64,000 bases of DNA from Flavobacteriales bacterium UBA6770. Lineage in GTDB: Bacteria > Bacteroidota > Bacteroidia > Flavobacteriales_G > Salibacteraceae. How positions within the stretch are numbered: position 1 is the first letter of the stretch; every line of letters starts with the position of its first letter. Where the stretch lies: positions 62,001 to 126,000 of the forward strand of contig CAJIZH010000004.1 in the NCBI GenBank assembly GCA_905181875.1. The letters run 5' to 3'. The notes beneath the pieces are model-generated. The model was not told the DNA's origin. It saw only the letters and a list, made by a program, of their open reading frames with translations, and did not search any database. The position numbers and the translations under genes are program-made. Below are positions 26,601 to 35,313 of this stretch, piece after piece.

Positions 26601-27455
26601 TCCGCGAGCCAGTGGATCTAAATTCCCCGCCCCCATAATAGTACCGCCAACATGATCTCCATGATCACCGTTATTTGTAGTTATGTATTGTTTTCCTATT
26701 CTTCCCGCATAATCCAAATGAGGTCCGATAACTCCGTCATCTTGAAGCATAACACTTATGCCCTCTCCATCAAGTTCTTTACTTAAACCAGTGTAGGATT
26801 TAGTTAACCCTCCTATTCTATGAGCATTTCTTGCTTTATAATTTTCTACCTGTCCCAATTCATCTATTGGCTCGATAAACTGAATACATTCAATTTCCGC
26901 TAATGCATTCAAATTAACTGCTGGAATTTCTAGTCTATAACTCGAAGCTCTTGAACTAAACCGAATTATCTCTGCATTGACTCTAGCAAGCTTTTCTGTA
27001 ATTAACTTTTCGTTCAGATTAGAAAAAGTAACTACGTTAACTCTTACAGATGCTCCAAAAATCATGTGTTCTGGTAATCTGGTATGATTAGCCATTGAAG
27101 GATCGAATTTCATATTAACTGGAATATCAGACAATCCGTTAATTCCAAAAGCGACCAATTGATCGTGATCAACATTATTAGTAATTGTTATGTAATATGC
27201 CTTATTGCCCAAATAATCTCCGACGAAAAGACCTAATGATGCCAAAACCTTAATTTGACCATTATTTATGAAATTACCTGTAATGACTATACCCGTGAAT
27301 GGGTTAGCTTCAGTTGCCCCTTTCAGTAATTCTTTAGATATCACATGTTCTATTTCCAATGTTCCACTTAATAACTCTAAGCGAGTAGATTCATATTGAG
27401 AGACTGCGCTTAATGAAATTGCGAGGAAAACCAGTAACGAAAATATTCTTAACAT
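23640..27455 (-). CDS. Secreted subtilisin-like serine protease (S8) with T9SS sorting domain
   Basis: A 1271-residue protein with a signal peptide (LRIFSLLVFLAISLSAVSQ), a propeptide-like region to about 225, and a peptidase S8 domain. The catalytic triad is Asp239 (LQDDGVIG), His268 (GDHVGGT) and Ser431 (GTSMSCPG). A jelly-roll domain (about 490-625), beta-sandwich/fibronectin-like regions and a MAM/CUB-like adhesive segment (about 930-1110) follow. Near 1120-1190 is a PKD-like domain (SDWYWFFGNGTKS). The last ~80 residues form the type A sorting domain, with EVFPIPATDKVTVQ at the start and NEKIVIQ at the end. It is expected to digest extracellular protein. It is single and transcribed toward the other cargo gene. 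Confidence 0.9.
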   Translation of the reverse strand: MLRIFSLLVFLAISLSAVSQYESTRLELLSGTLEIEHVISKELLKGATEANPFTGIVITGNFINNGQIKVLASLGLFVGDYLGNKAYYITITNNVDHDQLVAFGINGLSDIPVNMKFDPSMANHTRLPEHMIFGASVRVNVVTFSNLNEKLITEKLARVNAEIIRFSSRASSYRLEIPAVNLNALAEIECIQFIEPIDELGQVENYKARNAHRIGGLTKSYTGLSKELDGEGISVMLQDDGVIGPHLDYAGRIGKQYITTNNGDHGDHVGGTIMGAGNLDPLARGMAPASTIYVYGAAGEGYPGFDSIASHYIKHDIKITSTSYSNGQNAGYTSFARELDIQTENMSSLLHVFSAGNAGTANGGWYNITGGHKVAKNVLTVANLNYLDGLTSSSSRGPSRDGRIKPEISAVGTQVWSTTDVNDYVFKTGTSMSCPGVSGTMAVLYQGFKEKNSNNYPDAILMKGIACNTADDLGQLGPDFKFGYGRINARKAYQVIDEQTHFSGTIANGKIDTHQIIIPANKKLAKIMLAWNDPRGAVNAAIPLVNNLDLELIAPGNQKTLPFILDISSPSTLDNPATTGVDNLNNMEQIVISNMPVGNYEIIVKGSAIAQGPQKYHVIYYLEDEGIELEYPIGGESFVPGENEVVRWSAPLNKGTLLLEFSLDSGKNWSTMISNIPPATRYYEWRIPNAFTGKARVRVSSALMTASSETFTISPQPSGINITKICPDSMEMIWTPISGASNYNIYTMGAKYMEVVGTQNSSPYIFKGLNYNPFKEMHFAMDAVTPDGTKSRRTQSIIKAPGLVNCPLNADVEIAQITKGASSVVSCESSSTSKDIEIEIKNNESLTFSNIDIFFQVNNDPVVNETYTGVVSAGQTIPYKFSTKAKYLQGSNTLKIWLVDKKDQNRFNDTIVANVQVYLDPQEKLPCYIYDFEQLDLCGADNDCGATTCALGDGWINGVNGSEDDIDWRVDAAGTPTNTTGPFVDHTLGNGLGKYIFLEASGGCNNQEAILISPCIDLRNATTPKLNYWYNMYGANMGALHVDVFKNNAWTNDITPVVSGNKGTQWLNNEIDLAAHKGSIIRIRFRGITGGGIRSDMALDDITFKDKAKAEISYVNKGNGLFEFKSETPGGSDWYWFFGNGTKSTIENPIVQFSGSGTQFAFMRVISFCGRDSVEIEFNVEASSVSGSNTNMSVEVFPIPATDKVTVQWNKNTLDVSSISIQDINGKIVVKPATEPKGSQCNLDVNSLESGVYFIQLKHSKGIVNEKIVIQ

Positions 27456-27616
27456 ATAATAATTTTAAGATGCTTAAAGTAACTATTATCGGTACCGTTT
27501 AGCTCAATTATGAAGACGTATTAATTTGCAAAAAGGTTGATTTAGGTCCGACTTTATATAATTGAGCCAATTCAATCTGAATTTTCAAGGTTTTTACCAT
27601 ATCAAAAGCTTCTTAG

Positions 27617-27648
27617 TTTGAAGTAAACAGAAAGATTAATTAACTTCG
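27617..27648 (+). promoter_or_regulatory. Promoter of the FKBP pair
   Basis: TTTG at 27617-27620 and TAACTTCG at 27641-27648 (one mismatch to TAnnTTTG) with a 20-base spacer. This is the best-matching two-element Bacteroidota promoter in the window. It lies 33 bases before the ATG. Confidence 0.6.
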
Positions 27649-27681
27649 CAACTTTAATTTTTTTTAGTAACAAACATTATT

Positions 27682-28374
27682 ATGATTTTAAGAAAACTTG
27701 CAATTGTAGCGCTCGGAGCAGCTGCACTTACTTCATGTAAAGAAGGAGGCGACTCAATGGAAGGAGCTGCTTTGACAACTAACTGGGATAGCTTAAGCTA
27801 CAGTATTGGAATTAGTGTAGGAAACGGTCTAAAAGGACAACAATTGAGTGACGTTTCTCCAAAAGTAATTGCTCAAGGAATTAATGATGTTTTAGATAGC
27901 ACAGCTCTTATTGATGACGAGGAAGCAAATGCTATAATTGGAGCTTTTATGGATAAAAAGAGAAACGAAAAATCTGCAAAGGCTACCTCAGCTTCTGAAG
28001 GATTTTTAGAAGAAAATGCTAAAAACCCAGACGTAGTCACAACTGGATCTGGACTTCAGTATATTGTTATTCAAGAAGGAACAGGTGATAAACCTTCATC
28101 AACTGATAAAGTAAAGGTTCATTACCATGGAACATTGGTTAATGGCAACGTATTTGATAGTTCAGTTGATCGCGGAGAGCCTATAGAATTCCCGGTAAAT
28201 GGAGTTATTCCTGGTTGGGTTGAAGGCCTGCAATTAATGTCAGTTGGATCTAAATACAAGTTTTTCATTCCTTCAGAATTGGCATATGGCGAAAGAGGTG
28301 CGGGACAAATGATTGGACCTGGAGAGACGCTGATATTTGAAGTTGAATTACTTGGTATAACAAAAGGTGAATAA
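27682..28374 (+). CDS. FKBP-type peptidyl-prolyl isomerase, lipoprotein
   Basis: A 230-residue FkpA/Mip-like proline isomerase. The signal ends in a lipobox, LTSC with Cys19. The helical FKBP_N dimerisation domain is at about 33-115. The FKBP catalytic domain (about 130-230) includes VKVHYHGTLVNGNVFDSS, VIPGWVEGL and FFIPSELAYGERGAG. It should assist folding of envelope proteins from the membrane surface. Two bases separate it from a paralogue, so the two form an operon. Confidence 0.9.
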   Translation: MILRKLAIVALGAAALTSCKEGGDSMEGAALTTNWDSLSYSIGISVGNGLKGQQLSDVSPKVIAQGINDVLDSTALIDDEEANAIIGAFMDKKRNEKSAKATSASEGFLEENAKNPDVVTTGSGLQYIVIQEGTGDKPSSTDKVKVHYHGTLVNGNVFDSSVDRGEPIEFPVNGVIPGWVEGLQLMSVGSKYKFFIPSELAYGERGAGQMIGPGETLIFEVELLGITKGE

Positions 28375-28376
28375 TT

Positions 28377-29093
28377 ATGAAAATTAGAATAATAACACTA
28401 GCAGTTTTCTTAGGATTATTTTCTACCGCAATTGCTGGTAAGAAAGCAAAAAAAGATAAGAAAAGAACGAAAACCGAAACAAAAAATATGGAATTAAAAA
28501 ACGAATTGGACTCACTATCTTACGCATTAGGAATTAGTATAGCGAACAACTTAAAATCTCAAGGTGTAGATGACATCAACTCTGCTGCAATGTCTGCAGC
28601 AGTAAAAGACGTTTATGCTGGAAACGATTCAATAATGAAGACTGATGACGCTAATGAATTTATCAATAGCTATTTTGCTGGAGCGGCAGAAAAAAAATCA
28701 GGAGAAGCTCAGGTAGAGGGAAAAAAATTCCTAGCTGAAAATGCAACTAAAGATGGTGTAATTGTACTTAAAAGTGGATTACAATACAAGGTTATTAAAA
28801 TGGGCGAAGGTCCTAAACCAAGCAAAGACGATAAAGTGACAACACATTATCATGGAATGCTTGTGGATGGGACTGTTTTCGATAGCTCAGTTGATCGTGG
28901 CGAACCTGCTACTTTCCCAGTTGGTGGAGTTATTCCTGGTTGGGTTGAAGCACTTCAGTTAATGCCAGTTGGATCAAAATGGAGATTATTTATTCCTTCA
29001 GAATTAGCTTATGGTGATAGAGGAGCTGGACCAAAAATCGGCCCTGGCGCAACTCTAGTTTTCGAAGTAGAGCTTTTAAGTATTGCTCAGTAA
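28377..29093 (+). CDS. FKBP-type peptidyl-prolyl isomerase, second copy
   Basis: A 238-residue paralogue of the preceding gene with the same two-domain layout and nearly identical catalytic blocks (GVIPGWVEALQLMPVGSKW, FIPSELAYGDRGAGP). It differs at the N-terminus: the signal (IITLAVFLGLFSTAIAG) has no lipobox and is followed by a Lys/Arg-rich stretch (KKAKKDKKRTK). It is therefore probably soluble in the periplasm. This is a tandem duplication with split localisation. Confidence 0.9.
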   Translation: MKIRIITLAVFLGLFSTAIAGKKAKKDKKRTKTETKNMELKNELDSLSYALGISIANNLKSQGVDDINSAAMSAAVKDVYAGNDSIMKTDDANEFINSYFAGAAEKKSGEAQVEGKKFLAENATKDGVIVLKSGLQYKVIKMGEGPKPSKDDKVTTHYHGMLVDGTVFDSSVDRGEPATFPVGGVIPGWVEALQLMPVGSKWRLFIPSELAYGDRGAGPKIGPGATLVFEVELLSIAQ

Positions 29094-29111
29094 TAGCTAC
29101 AAAACATATTA

Positions 29112-29144
29112 ATAAAGAAAGGCGCTAATAGCGCCTTTCTTTAT
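29112..29144. terminator. Bidirectional terminator between FKBP pair and nnr
   Basis: ATAAAGAAAGGCGCTA-A-TAGCGCCTTTCTTTAT is a perfect 16-base stem with a one-base centre. It overlaps the nnr stop codon (29141-29143) and serves convergent transcripts. Confidence 0.85.
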
Positions 29145-30640
29145 ACTTCAAATAGTTGAAATGCTAAAGGTATTGATTCAATAATATCCCCTGCATTCAT
29201 AGCTTCCTCTCCAAGTTTTTCGGCAGCAATATCTCCAGCTAAACCATGCAGATAAACTCCAAGTATTGCTGCATACATTGGATGATACTTACGAGCCAAT
29301 AAACCTGTAATTAACCCTGAGAGCACGTCCCCACTGCCTGCAGTAGCCATTCCTGGATTTCCTGTTGAATTGTAATATACTCTTCCATCAGGAAGTGATA
29401 TTTGTGAATTTGGACCTTTTAGAATAACAATGCACTCAAACTTTTTGGAAAACTCTATTTGTGCTTTAAGCCTATCAAATGAATCTTCAGTATTTACAAT
29501 TAAGCGCTTAAACTCTCCAAGATGCGGAGTAAAAATTGAATTTTGAGGAATAAAACTTAACCAGGTTTTATTTTCAGATAAAATATTGAGTGCATCTGCA
29601 TCGATCAACATTGGTACTTTACAATTCTGAATTAAAGCCTTCAGAAAGTTCGTACTAGATTTACCAACTCCAATTCCTGGTCCTATTCCAATTGAAGTAT
29701 AAGCATCAATTGCAGGAACCGAAGATATTTCTTCATCACCAAGCAACACTGACATAGCTTCTGGACAACTCACTTGCAACGGAATTAAAAGCGAATCAGG
29801 TATCCCCATCGTAAGTAAACCTACACCGGACCGCATTGCAGCCTTTGCTGATAGAATTGCTGCACCTCCTTTAGTTTTACTTCCAGCGACCATTAGAGCG
29901 TGACCAAAACTTCCTTTATAATTATGCTTTTGTCTAGGTTGTAAAATTTCTGAAATTTCTTGTGGTTGTATATAATTATAGGTTGATTCTGCATCTTCAA
30001 TAAACCTGTTGTCCAGTCCTATATCTAATAACTTCCAATCTCCTACTCGGTTTGCATTTTCCGAAATAAAAAAACTATGAGGTGGCGTCTGAAAAGTTAA
30101 TGAAACATTTGCTTCAATAGAGGTTTGGTCTTTTTGATTCATCGTATCCATGAACAAACCTGCAGGCACGTCAATGGAAATAATAAACTTTCCTGATGCA
30201 TTTAATTCTTGAACGCTCTGTTTAAGCAGTCCTTTCAGCTGCTTATTTAAACCCGAACCCAACAAAGCATCAATTAAGATATAGCCACTTTTTATATTGA
30301 TTTTATCAGATTCCGAATAATCTTCGGTTTCAATAGACAACTTTTTAAGTCTTTCCAGGTTAGTTACAAAATCTTTTGAGTCATTTTCAGAAAATCGAAT
30401 TATCGAAACCTCTACCTTATAGTTTTCTGCAATTAATAGTCTCGCTATGGCAAGGCCATCTCCACCATTATTTCCTGTTCCGCAAAATACTTGGAATTTA
30501 GACTCCTCTGAAAAATTCTTCAGAATCCAACTTACACAAGCCTTAGCAGCCCGCTCCATCAGATCAATAGAACTTATTGGCTCATTCTTGATCGAAAATT
30601 TATCTGCGGTTCTTTTTTGTTGAGAACTAAGAATTTTCAT
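29141..30640 (-). CDS. nnr: Bifunctional NAD(P)H-hydrate repair enzyme
   Basis: Nnr repairs damaged cofactor. The N-terminal YjeF_N domain epimerises NAD(P)H-hydrate (FCGTGNNGGDGLAIARLL, about 50-67). The C-terminal ADP-dependent dehydratase, a ribokinase-like fold, restores NAD(P)H (KHNYKGSFGHALMVAGS and NPGMATAGSGDVLSG). Length 499 matches fused enzymes. It overlaps coaE by 14 bases, so the two are co-transcribed. Confidence 0.94.
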   Translation of the reverse strand: MKILSSQQKRTADKFSIKNEPISSIDLMERAAKACVSWILKNFSEESKFQVFCGTGNNGGDGLAIARLLIAENYKVEVSIIRFSENDSKDFVTNLERLKKLSIETEDYSESDKINIKSGYILIDALLGSGLNKQLKGLLKQSVQELNASGKFIISIDVPAGLFMDTMNQKDQTSIEANVSLTFQTPPHSFFISENANRVGDWKLLDIGLDNRFIEDAESTYNYIQPQEISEILQPRQKHNYKGSFGHALMVAGSKTKGGAAILSAKAAMRSGVGLLTMGIPDSLLIPLQVSCPEAMSVLLGDEEISSVPAIDAYTSIGIGPGIGVGKSSTNFLKALIQNCKVPMLIDADALNILSENKTWLSFIPQNSIFTPHLGEFKRLIVNTEDSFDRLKAQIEFSKKFECIVILKGPNSQISLPDGRVYYNSTGNPGMATAGSGDVLSGLITGLLARKYHPMYAAILGVYLHGLAGDIAAEKLGEEAMNAGDIIESIPLAFQLFEV

Positions 30641-31217
30641 TCAATATTTTTTTATGAATCTTCATAACCTGAGAAATCAAAGAATTATCTTCATCATTGC
30701 AAATAACAAAATCTGAAAGTGCCTTCTTTTTATCCTCATCCCATTGATTAATGATTCTTGACTCTACCTCACTTTTTGTAATGGAATCTCTTTTCATAAC
30801 TCGGTCAATTCTGGTTTCAAGAGAAGCACTTACTAAAATAATTTTATCGCATCCAACGTGGCTTCCACTCTCAAAAAGAATGGCGGCTTCTTTAACCACA
30901 TAAGGAGCACTATTATTATCCGCTTTCCATTTTTCAAAGTCTGTGGATACCGCAGGATGTATGATTGCGTTTAACTGCTCCAGTATTTTTGGATGTCCAA
31001 AGGATTCTATCGCAATAAGCTTTCGATTAACAGTGCCATTAACTATACTGTTTTCACCAAAAAGTGTTTTTATTTTATTCTGAACCTCACCATCAATATC
31101 AACAATTCGTTTTGCACGGTCATCAGCAATATATATTGGGATATTCAGCAAATCGAACAGCCTAGAAACAGTCGTTTTTCCGGCCCCTATGCCACCTGTT
31201 AGACCAATTACTATCAC
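30627..31217 (-). CDS. coaE: Dephospho-CoA kinase
   Basis: CoaE phosphorylates the 3'-OH of dephospho-CoA, the last step of CoA synthesis. The P-loop GLTGGIGAGKTTVSRLF (about 6-22), ADDRAKRIVD and the RVMKRD lid region are typical; 196 residues is normal. It is embedded in the nnr-coaE-ybbR-yajC block with 2-base or overlapping gaps. Confidence 0.94.
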   Translation of the reverse strand: MIVIGLTGGIGAGKTTVSRLFDLLNIPIYIADDRAKRIVDIDGEVQNKIKTLFGENSIVNGTVNRKLIAIESFGHPKILEQLNAIIHPAVSTDFEKWKADNNSAPYVVKEAAILFESGSHVGCDKIILVSASLETRIDRVMKRDSITKSEVESRIINQWDEDKKKALSDFVICNDEDNSLISQVMKIHKKILNENS

Positions 31218-31219
31218 AA

Positions 31220-32212
31220 TCAGTTTTTAAGTATATACTCTACTCTGTGAGGACTGTAACCTAGAACTTCAACATGACTTGGTGACTTTACCATTTTTAC
31301 CGTCATATATTTTTTAGATATATCAAAATCAGACGTTTCAACAATAAAAGAAAACTGACTAGCATTTAAATTATCAAAGTCTGTTAGCCCAATTTTCACA
31401 CGAATCGAAACAGCGCTTGGGAATAGTTTAATTTCTTTACCTAAAGTATCAACTACTATTTCAATAGGCACCGTCAATTCTTTTTCTGTTTCCTTATCGA
31501 CAAGAACAACTAATCGCACATACTTTGTACGTGAACTAAAATTCTTAGGGAAATTCAGATGTACATCTTTCGATACAGATTTCTCTAGTTCATCTAATAC
31601 AAGCAAGTCAGAAGAAATAAAATCCAACTTATTCAACAAAGAATTCGGACCAGAAAGAAGAATCTGTTTTGGAATAACTGAAATAGAATCTTTTAAATAA
31701 CACTGATCTTTTATTGTGTAATCGACATTTGGACGTACATCTATTCTCCGTTGAGTAATTGGATCAGTATAAATTTTAAGCGAATCTATATTAATGCTTT
31801 CAATTTTTATATCTGAAGGTATTTCAGAATCCGCAAGCTCTTTCAAACGAAATTTAGGAATAACACTTAAATCCCCATCCGCCCTAAATTTCTTAATTCC
31901 TGAAGCATAGTCAACTGAAAGAGAGTCTAGACTTCCAAATAAATAAAACGAGAGCAGCTTAAAACCAAAACCATTTACCTCAACTGTCAAAAATTCAGGT
32001 AAATCATTTATGATTACTTGATCCTTCGGCACGTTTTCATAACGTAGCGGAAAATTCAACTCTGTTGAGTAATCTTTAGTAAACGCATTCAACAGCCAAA
32101 ACACAGTTGTTAAACACAAGCAAATAAGAAATACCGAGAGGTTTTTACCTAATCTTATTCCAAAAACAACTTGGGAATTTTCATCAGAAGAATGTAGGTT
32201 TACCTCATCCAC
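31220..32212 (-). CDS. YbbR/CdaR-like membrane-anchored protein
   Basis: A 330-residue protein with one N-terminal transmembrane segment (SVFLICLCLTTVFWLLNAF, about 30-48). YbbR-type beta-rich repeats follow outside the cytoplasm, for example LPEFLTVEVNGFGFKLLSF and ISVIPKQILLSGPNSLL. In Firmicutes YbbR/CdaR regulates the diadenylate cyclase CdaA. No cyclase is adjacent here, so a regulatory role is only a family inference. It is located between yajC and coaE, a common order in Bacteroidota. Confidence 0.8.
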   Translation of the reverse strand: MDEVNLHSSDENSQVVFGIRLGKNLSVFLICLCLTTVFWLLNAFTKDYSTELNFPLRYENVPKDQVIINDLPEFLTVEVNGFGFKLLSFYLFGSLDSLSVDYASGIKKFRADGDLSVIPKFRLKELADSEIPSDIKIESINIDSLKIYTDPITQRRIDVRPNVDYTIKDQCYLKDSISVIPKQILLSGPNSLLNKLDFISSDLLVLDELEKSVSKDVHLNFPKNFSSRTKYVRLVVLVDKETEKELTVPIEIVVDTLGKEIKLFPSAVSIRVKIGLTDFDNLNASQFSFIVETSDFDISKKYMTVKMVKSPSHVEVLGYSPHRVEYILKN

Positions 32213-32215
32213 ACA

Positions 32216-32542
32216 TTACTTGTTTTTTTCTATTTCAGCCACAGCTTCAGTAGCGTTACCGGCAGAAAAATCTAATGAAACAGCTGATTTTTCTACTCGC
32301 ATTTTTGCTCCACCATCAGCTTCTAACATAATAGTGGTTTCATTAATGTCTTTAATCTTACCATGAATTCCTCCAATGGTAACGACCTTATCTCCTTTAG
32401 CTAAAGACTTTCTAAATTCTTTTTGCTTCTTGGCCTTTTTTTGTTGAGGTCTAATTATAAAGAAGTAAAAAACAAGTGCTAGAGCACCGAAAAAAACCAT
32501 ATTCATGGCTCCCCCGCCTCCCGAAATTTGTAATAATATCAT
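32216..32542 (-). CDS. yajC: Preprotein translocase subunit YajC
   Basis: A 108-residue accessory subunit of the Sec translocon (SecDF-YajC). It has a single transmembrane helix ([20 protein letters not shown]) followed by [21 protein letters not shown] and GGIHGKI, as in the family. It lies 3 bases upstream of the ybbR-like gene. Confidence 0.93.
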   Translation of the reverse strand: MILLQISGGGGAMNMVFFGALALVFYFFIIRPQQKKAKKQKEFRKSLAKGDKVVTIGGIHGKIKDINETTIMLEADGGAKMRVEKSAVSLDFSAGNATEAVAEIEKNK

Positions 32543-32552
32543 ATTATATAAT

Positions 32553-33038
32553 CTATTTAGATTCTTCTGTAGCTACAGTTGGTTGATCTACAACAATTGT
32601 TTCTTCTGTATTCTCAGCATCGGTTTCTTCAGCTGCTGGCTTGATAACATTTCCAGTAAGCGCAACAACAGTAGTACTGGGCTGCGTATTAGCTATAACA
32701 GAAACTTTTTTATGCTGTTTCCCGTTTTTCCCTTCACTGTTAAAAACTACTCGTATTTCAGCAGATTCTCCTGGTGCTATTGGTTTTCTTGGCCAATCTG
32801 GAACTGTACAACCACAACTTCCTTTAGCAGAACTTATCACCAAATCAGATTCACCAACATTAGTAAACTGATAGGTAAACTTTACTTTTTCGCCCTGAGT
32901 AATTTCACCAAAATCATGTAAATCATTCTCAAATTTGATTTCAGTCAAATTTTCAACTATGTCTGTTGTAACTTCTTTTTTTTCCTCACTGCAAGCAACC
33001 AATAGAAAAAGGGCGCTTATAAATGCAAAGTATTTCAT
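32553..33038 (-). CDS. DUF1573 lipoprotein
   Basis: A 161-residue lipoprotein (LLVAC, Cys16). The DUF1573 immunoglobulin-like domain (about 30-125) includes [34 protein letters not shown] and [14 protein letters not shown]. The C-terminal tail is acidic ([13 protein letters not shown]). The function is unknown; it is an ASH/MSP-like surface domain. It is first in the yajC block. Confidence 0.85.
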   Translation of the reverse strand: MKYFAFISALFLLVACSEEKKEVTTDIVENLTEIKFENDLHDFGEITQGEKVKFTYQFTNVGESDLVISSAKGSCGCTVPDWPRKPIAPGESAEIRVVFNSEGKNGKQHKKVSVIANTQPSTTVVALTGNVIKPAAEETDAENTEETIVVDQPTVATEESK

Positions 33039-33066
33039 TGTCTTATGTTCTTTTTGTTTGTTTTGG

Positions 33067-33074
33067 CAAAATTA
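33067..33074 (-). promoter_or_regulatory. -7 promoter box (TAATTTTG) of the DUF1573-yajC-coaE block
   Basis: On the minus strand, 28 bases upstream of the DUF1573 ATG; exact TAnnTTTG match. Confidence 0.55.
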
Positions 33075-33100
33075 ATAAAAGCCGTGAGGCCTATCACATC

Positions 33101-33997
33101 TTATTTACCCTTTAAAAGTTCTTTAGTTCTTTTTAATATTCCGTCAGATTGATAGTGATAATATTTTTCAGCTATTGCTCCAAAGCTTGAATAAAACCGT
33201 GCAGTACCAGCGTTATCAGAACCTTCAAAATCAAAGGTTTTATTTGAATTTGAAAATTTATTTATTAGCTCCGAAATCAAAAGTGGCATTGCTCCTATTT
33301 CTTTTCCTTTTTCTCCCAATGCTGTAAAGATTAATGTGACTCTTTTTTCACTGACTAAAACCATTGCAAAAGCGACATTCTCTCCTTTAAGCTCAATCGC
33401 ATAAATCTCAGCAAAATCAGCTACTGAAATTAACTTTAATTCCTGAAACCAAACTTTACTTAATCCATAGTTCTTCTGTGATTGGAAAAGTTCAATTGCT
33501 TCTGCAATTGAGTTTTTATTAGATTCCTTAAAATAAGCACCTGATTTTTGTGCTTTTTTTATACCTCGTTGTGTATTTGTTTTAAAAAACTTTCGTAAAG
33601 CGTCATGAGTTTGATTTAATGGAAGAATCAAATTGACTCTTTCTGCACAAGACAAGCTCAAAAATATTTTTTTCTGTGTTACAAAATCAATATAGCTCAC
33701 GGAGGCTAATAATAGCCTTTCAAGCTCATTTACAGAAGGAATAAAAGATAAGTTAGTGAACGTATTTAGCCGCTGTATATGGTTTATTTGGCCCAAATAC
33801 TTTACCCCGAATTTTGATTTAAGCGAAACTGGCATTAAAGCTTCGTAATTACCGAATATTAATCCTTTCCAATTACTTGAAACTATATCTAGGTAATAAG
33901 TGTAGCCATATATGTGCTCATTTGAAGCAATTGCAATCATTTCATTCCATTTCTGATCTTCTATTTCAGAACGATTTAATAATCTCCAATGACTCAT
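33101..33997 (-). CDS. GNAT/FemAB-like acyltransferase family protein
   Basis: A 298-residue protein with the duplicated-GNAT look of FemAB/Acetyltransf_6 proteins. It has an N-terminal half with YGYTYYLDIVSSNWKG, then TNTQRGIKKAQKSGAYFKE, VAFAMVLVSEKRVTLIFTALG and a closing DFEGSDNAGTARFYSSFGA. The last segment is a common signature of Bacteroidota FemAB-like proteins. The donor and acceptor are unknown; aminoacyl- or acyl-CoA transfer to envelope material is inferred. It shares ATGA with the gene upstream (4-base overlap). Confidence 0.6.
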   Translation of the reverse strand: MSHWRLLNRSEIEDQKWNEMIAIASNEHIYGYTYYLDIVSSNWKGLIFGNYEALMPVSLKSKFGVKYLGQINHIQRLNTFTNLSFIPSVNELERLLLASVSYIDFVTQKKIFLSLSCAERVNLILPLNQTHDALRKFFKTNTQRGIKKAQKSGAYFKESNKNSIAEAIELFQSQKNYGLSKVWFQELKLISVADFAEIYAIELKGENVAFAMVLVSEKRVTLIFTALGEKGKEIGAMPLLISELINKFSNSNKTFDFEGSDNAGTARFYSSFGAIAEKYYHYQSDGILKRTKELLKGK

Positions 33998-35307
33998 AGC
34001 TCCTTAACAGATTGAAGTAAATCAGAAAGTAGATTTTGCCAACCTTGCCAAGGATCCAATTGGCTCAGTGAATCAGAATGCCAAACGAAACAGAATTCGC
34101 CATCTACTTTCCTAACTTCCTTTGCTAACTTTAATGCTTCAACCAGAATACTTTCCGGTTCAGCTGGATGGTAATATTTATAGGTTGCTTCCATAAAACA
34201 AAAAGGATGTAACAATAAATTTGTTTCAATTTCCAGCTCTAAATCATAGAAATAATAAGGAGTACAAATCGAGGCCCTAAATCCAGAGTGATCCGGATAT
34301 CCCATAGAAAAATCATCTGTAATTTCTAGATCCATCAGATTCCGATAAGTATCGGGTAAATGTAATTTCAAAAAATGTTGACGGCTATATTTCACAGGAT
34401 AATGAAGTACTTTTGAAAGTCGTGTAAGTTCAATGGCCAATTTCTCAGAATTATCATTTGAAGCAAAGCTGGGATGTAAACCAACAAACGAATAATCATT
34501 TACATGCTTTATGACCGCTTGAAATTTGCGTGAAGTAATAGAAACACTCTTATCGTTTTTATCATAATCACCCACTAAAAAAAAGTAAACAAACTTCATC
34601 TCAAATTTTCTCTGAATAGCAATCAGCTGATCAAAAACTTCAAATGGATCTTCACTATTTCCAATCAATGTGCTCAGACGTTTTTTCAAATTAACAAAAT
34701 CAGTTTGAATAATATCTTTAGAGATCCCGACTACTGTGCGAACTATCCCTTTTTCTTTATAAGCAAAGGCACTATCAACATCGATTGTAGGAACAATTTG
34801 AAAGTTTAATTTTTTAAATCGAAGAGACTCAAACTTCTTCTCCAGTATTTCTTTCAATTCCAAAGCCCATGTGTTTATGACTGGTAATCCCAAAAAATCA
34901 GCATTATACGCTAAACTGTGCTTTGCTGAAAATCTACCATGCTTATCCTTGACGTGCGGCAAATACTCTTCGTATCGTGTTGCCAAATAAAACGTCGCAG
35001 AAAATAAATCAAATGGAAATTGAGAGTCATTTACTCTAAACAAACCGATTCCTTTATCAGTTGCAAACACTGGGACTTCAAATTGTTCTATGCCTCTTTC
35101 GAAAAGCAACCCGTATGGCACGAAATTCAACGCATTACCTATAGGCCTATAGGAATAGGAAAATTTCGGTCCATTGTATTCTTCGAACTCGCTTTCAATA
35201 TCCGTAAAGCTAACTGCCAACTTTAAAATATCCCTTAGAATCAAGTTTAATGAATACTTGACACGGGGTGTTAGCTGCTGAGAATAGACCAGTATATCCA
35301 AATTCAT
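33994..35307 (-). CDS. Polysaccharide deacetylase-like protein (DUF7033 type)
   Basis: A 437-residue protein. The N-terminal ~125 residues (LVYSQQLTPRVKYSLNLI, RPIGNALNFVPYGLLFE, DLFSATFYLATRYEEYL) match the domain that precedes NodB-type deacetylases in Bacteroidota. The metal-binding equivalents are IVPTIDVDSAF (DxD) and FVGLHPSFASNDN. A full HxxxH is not visible, so catalytic status is uncertain. It has no signal peptide. It is coupled to the acyltransferase-like gene by a 4-base overlap and follows radC by 6 bases. Confidence 0.65.
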   Translation of the reverse strand: MNLDILVYSQQLTPRVKYSLNLILRDILKLAVSFTDIESEFEEYNGPKFSYSYRPIGNALNFVPYGLLFERGIEQFEVPVFATDKGIGLFRVNDSQFPFDLFSATFYLATRYEEYLPHVKDKHGRFSAKHSLAYNADFLGLPVINTWALELKEILEKKFESLRFKKLNFQIVPTIDVDSAFAYKEKGIVRTVVGISKDIIQTDFVNLKKRLSTLIGNSEDPFEVFDQLIAIQRKFEMKFVYFFLVGDYDKNDKSVSITSRKFQAVIKHVNDYSFVGLHPSFASNDNSEKLAIELTRLSKVLHYPVKYSRQHFLKLHLPDTYRNLMDLEITDDFSMGYPDHSGFRASICTPYYFYDLELEIETNLLLHPFCFMEATYKYYHPAEPESILVEALKLAKEVRKVDGEFCFVWHSDSLSQLDPWQGWQNLLSDLLQSVKEL

Positions 35308-35313
35308 GAACCG

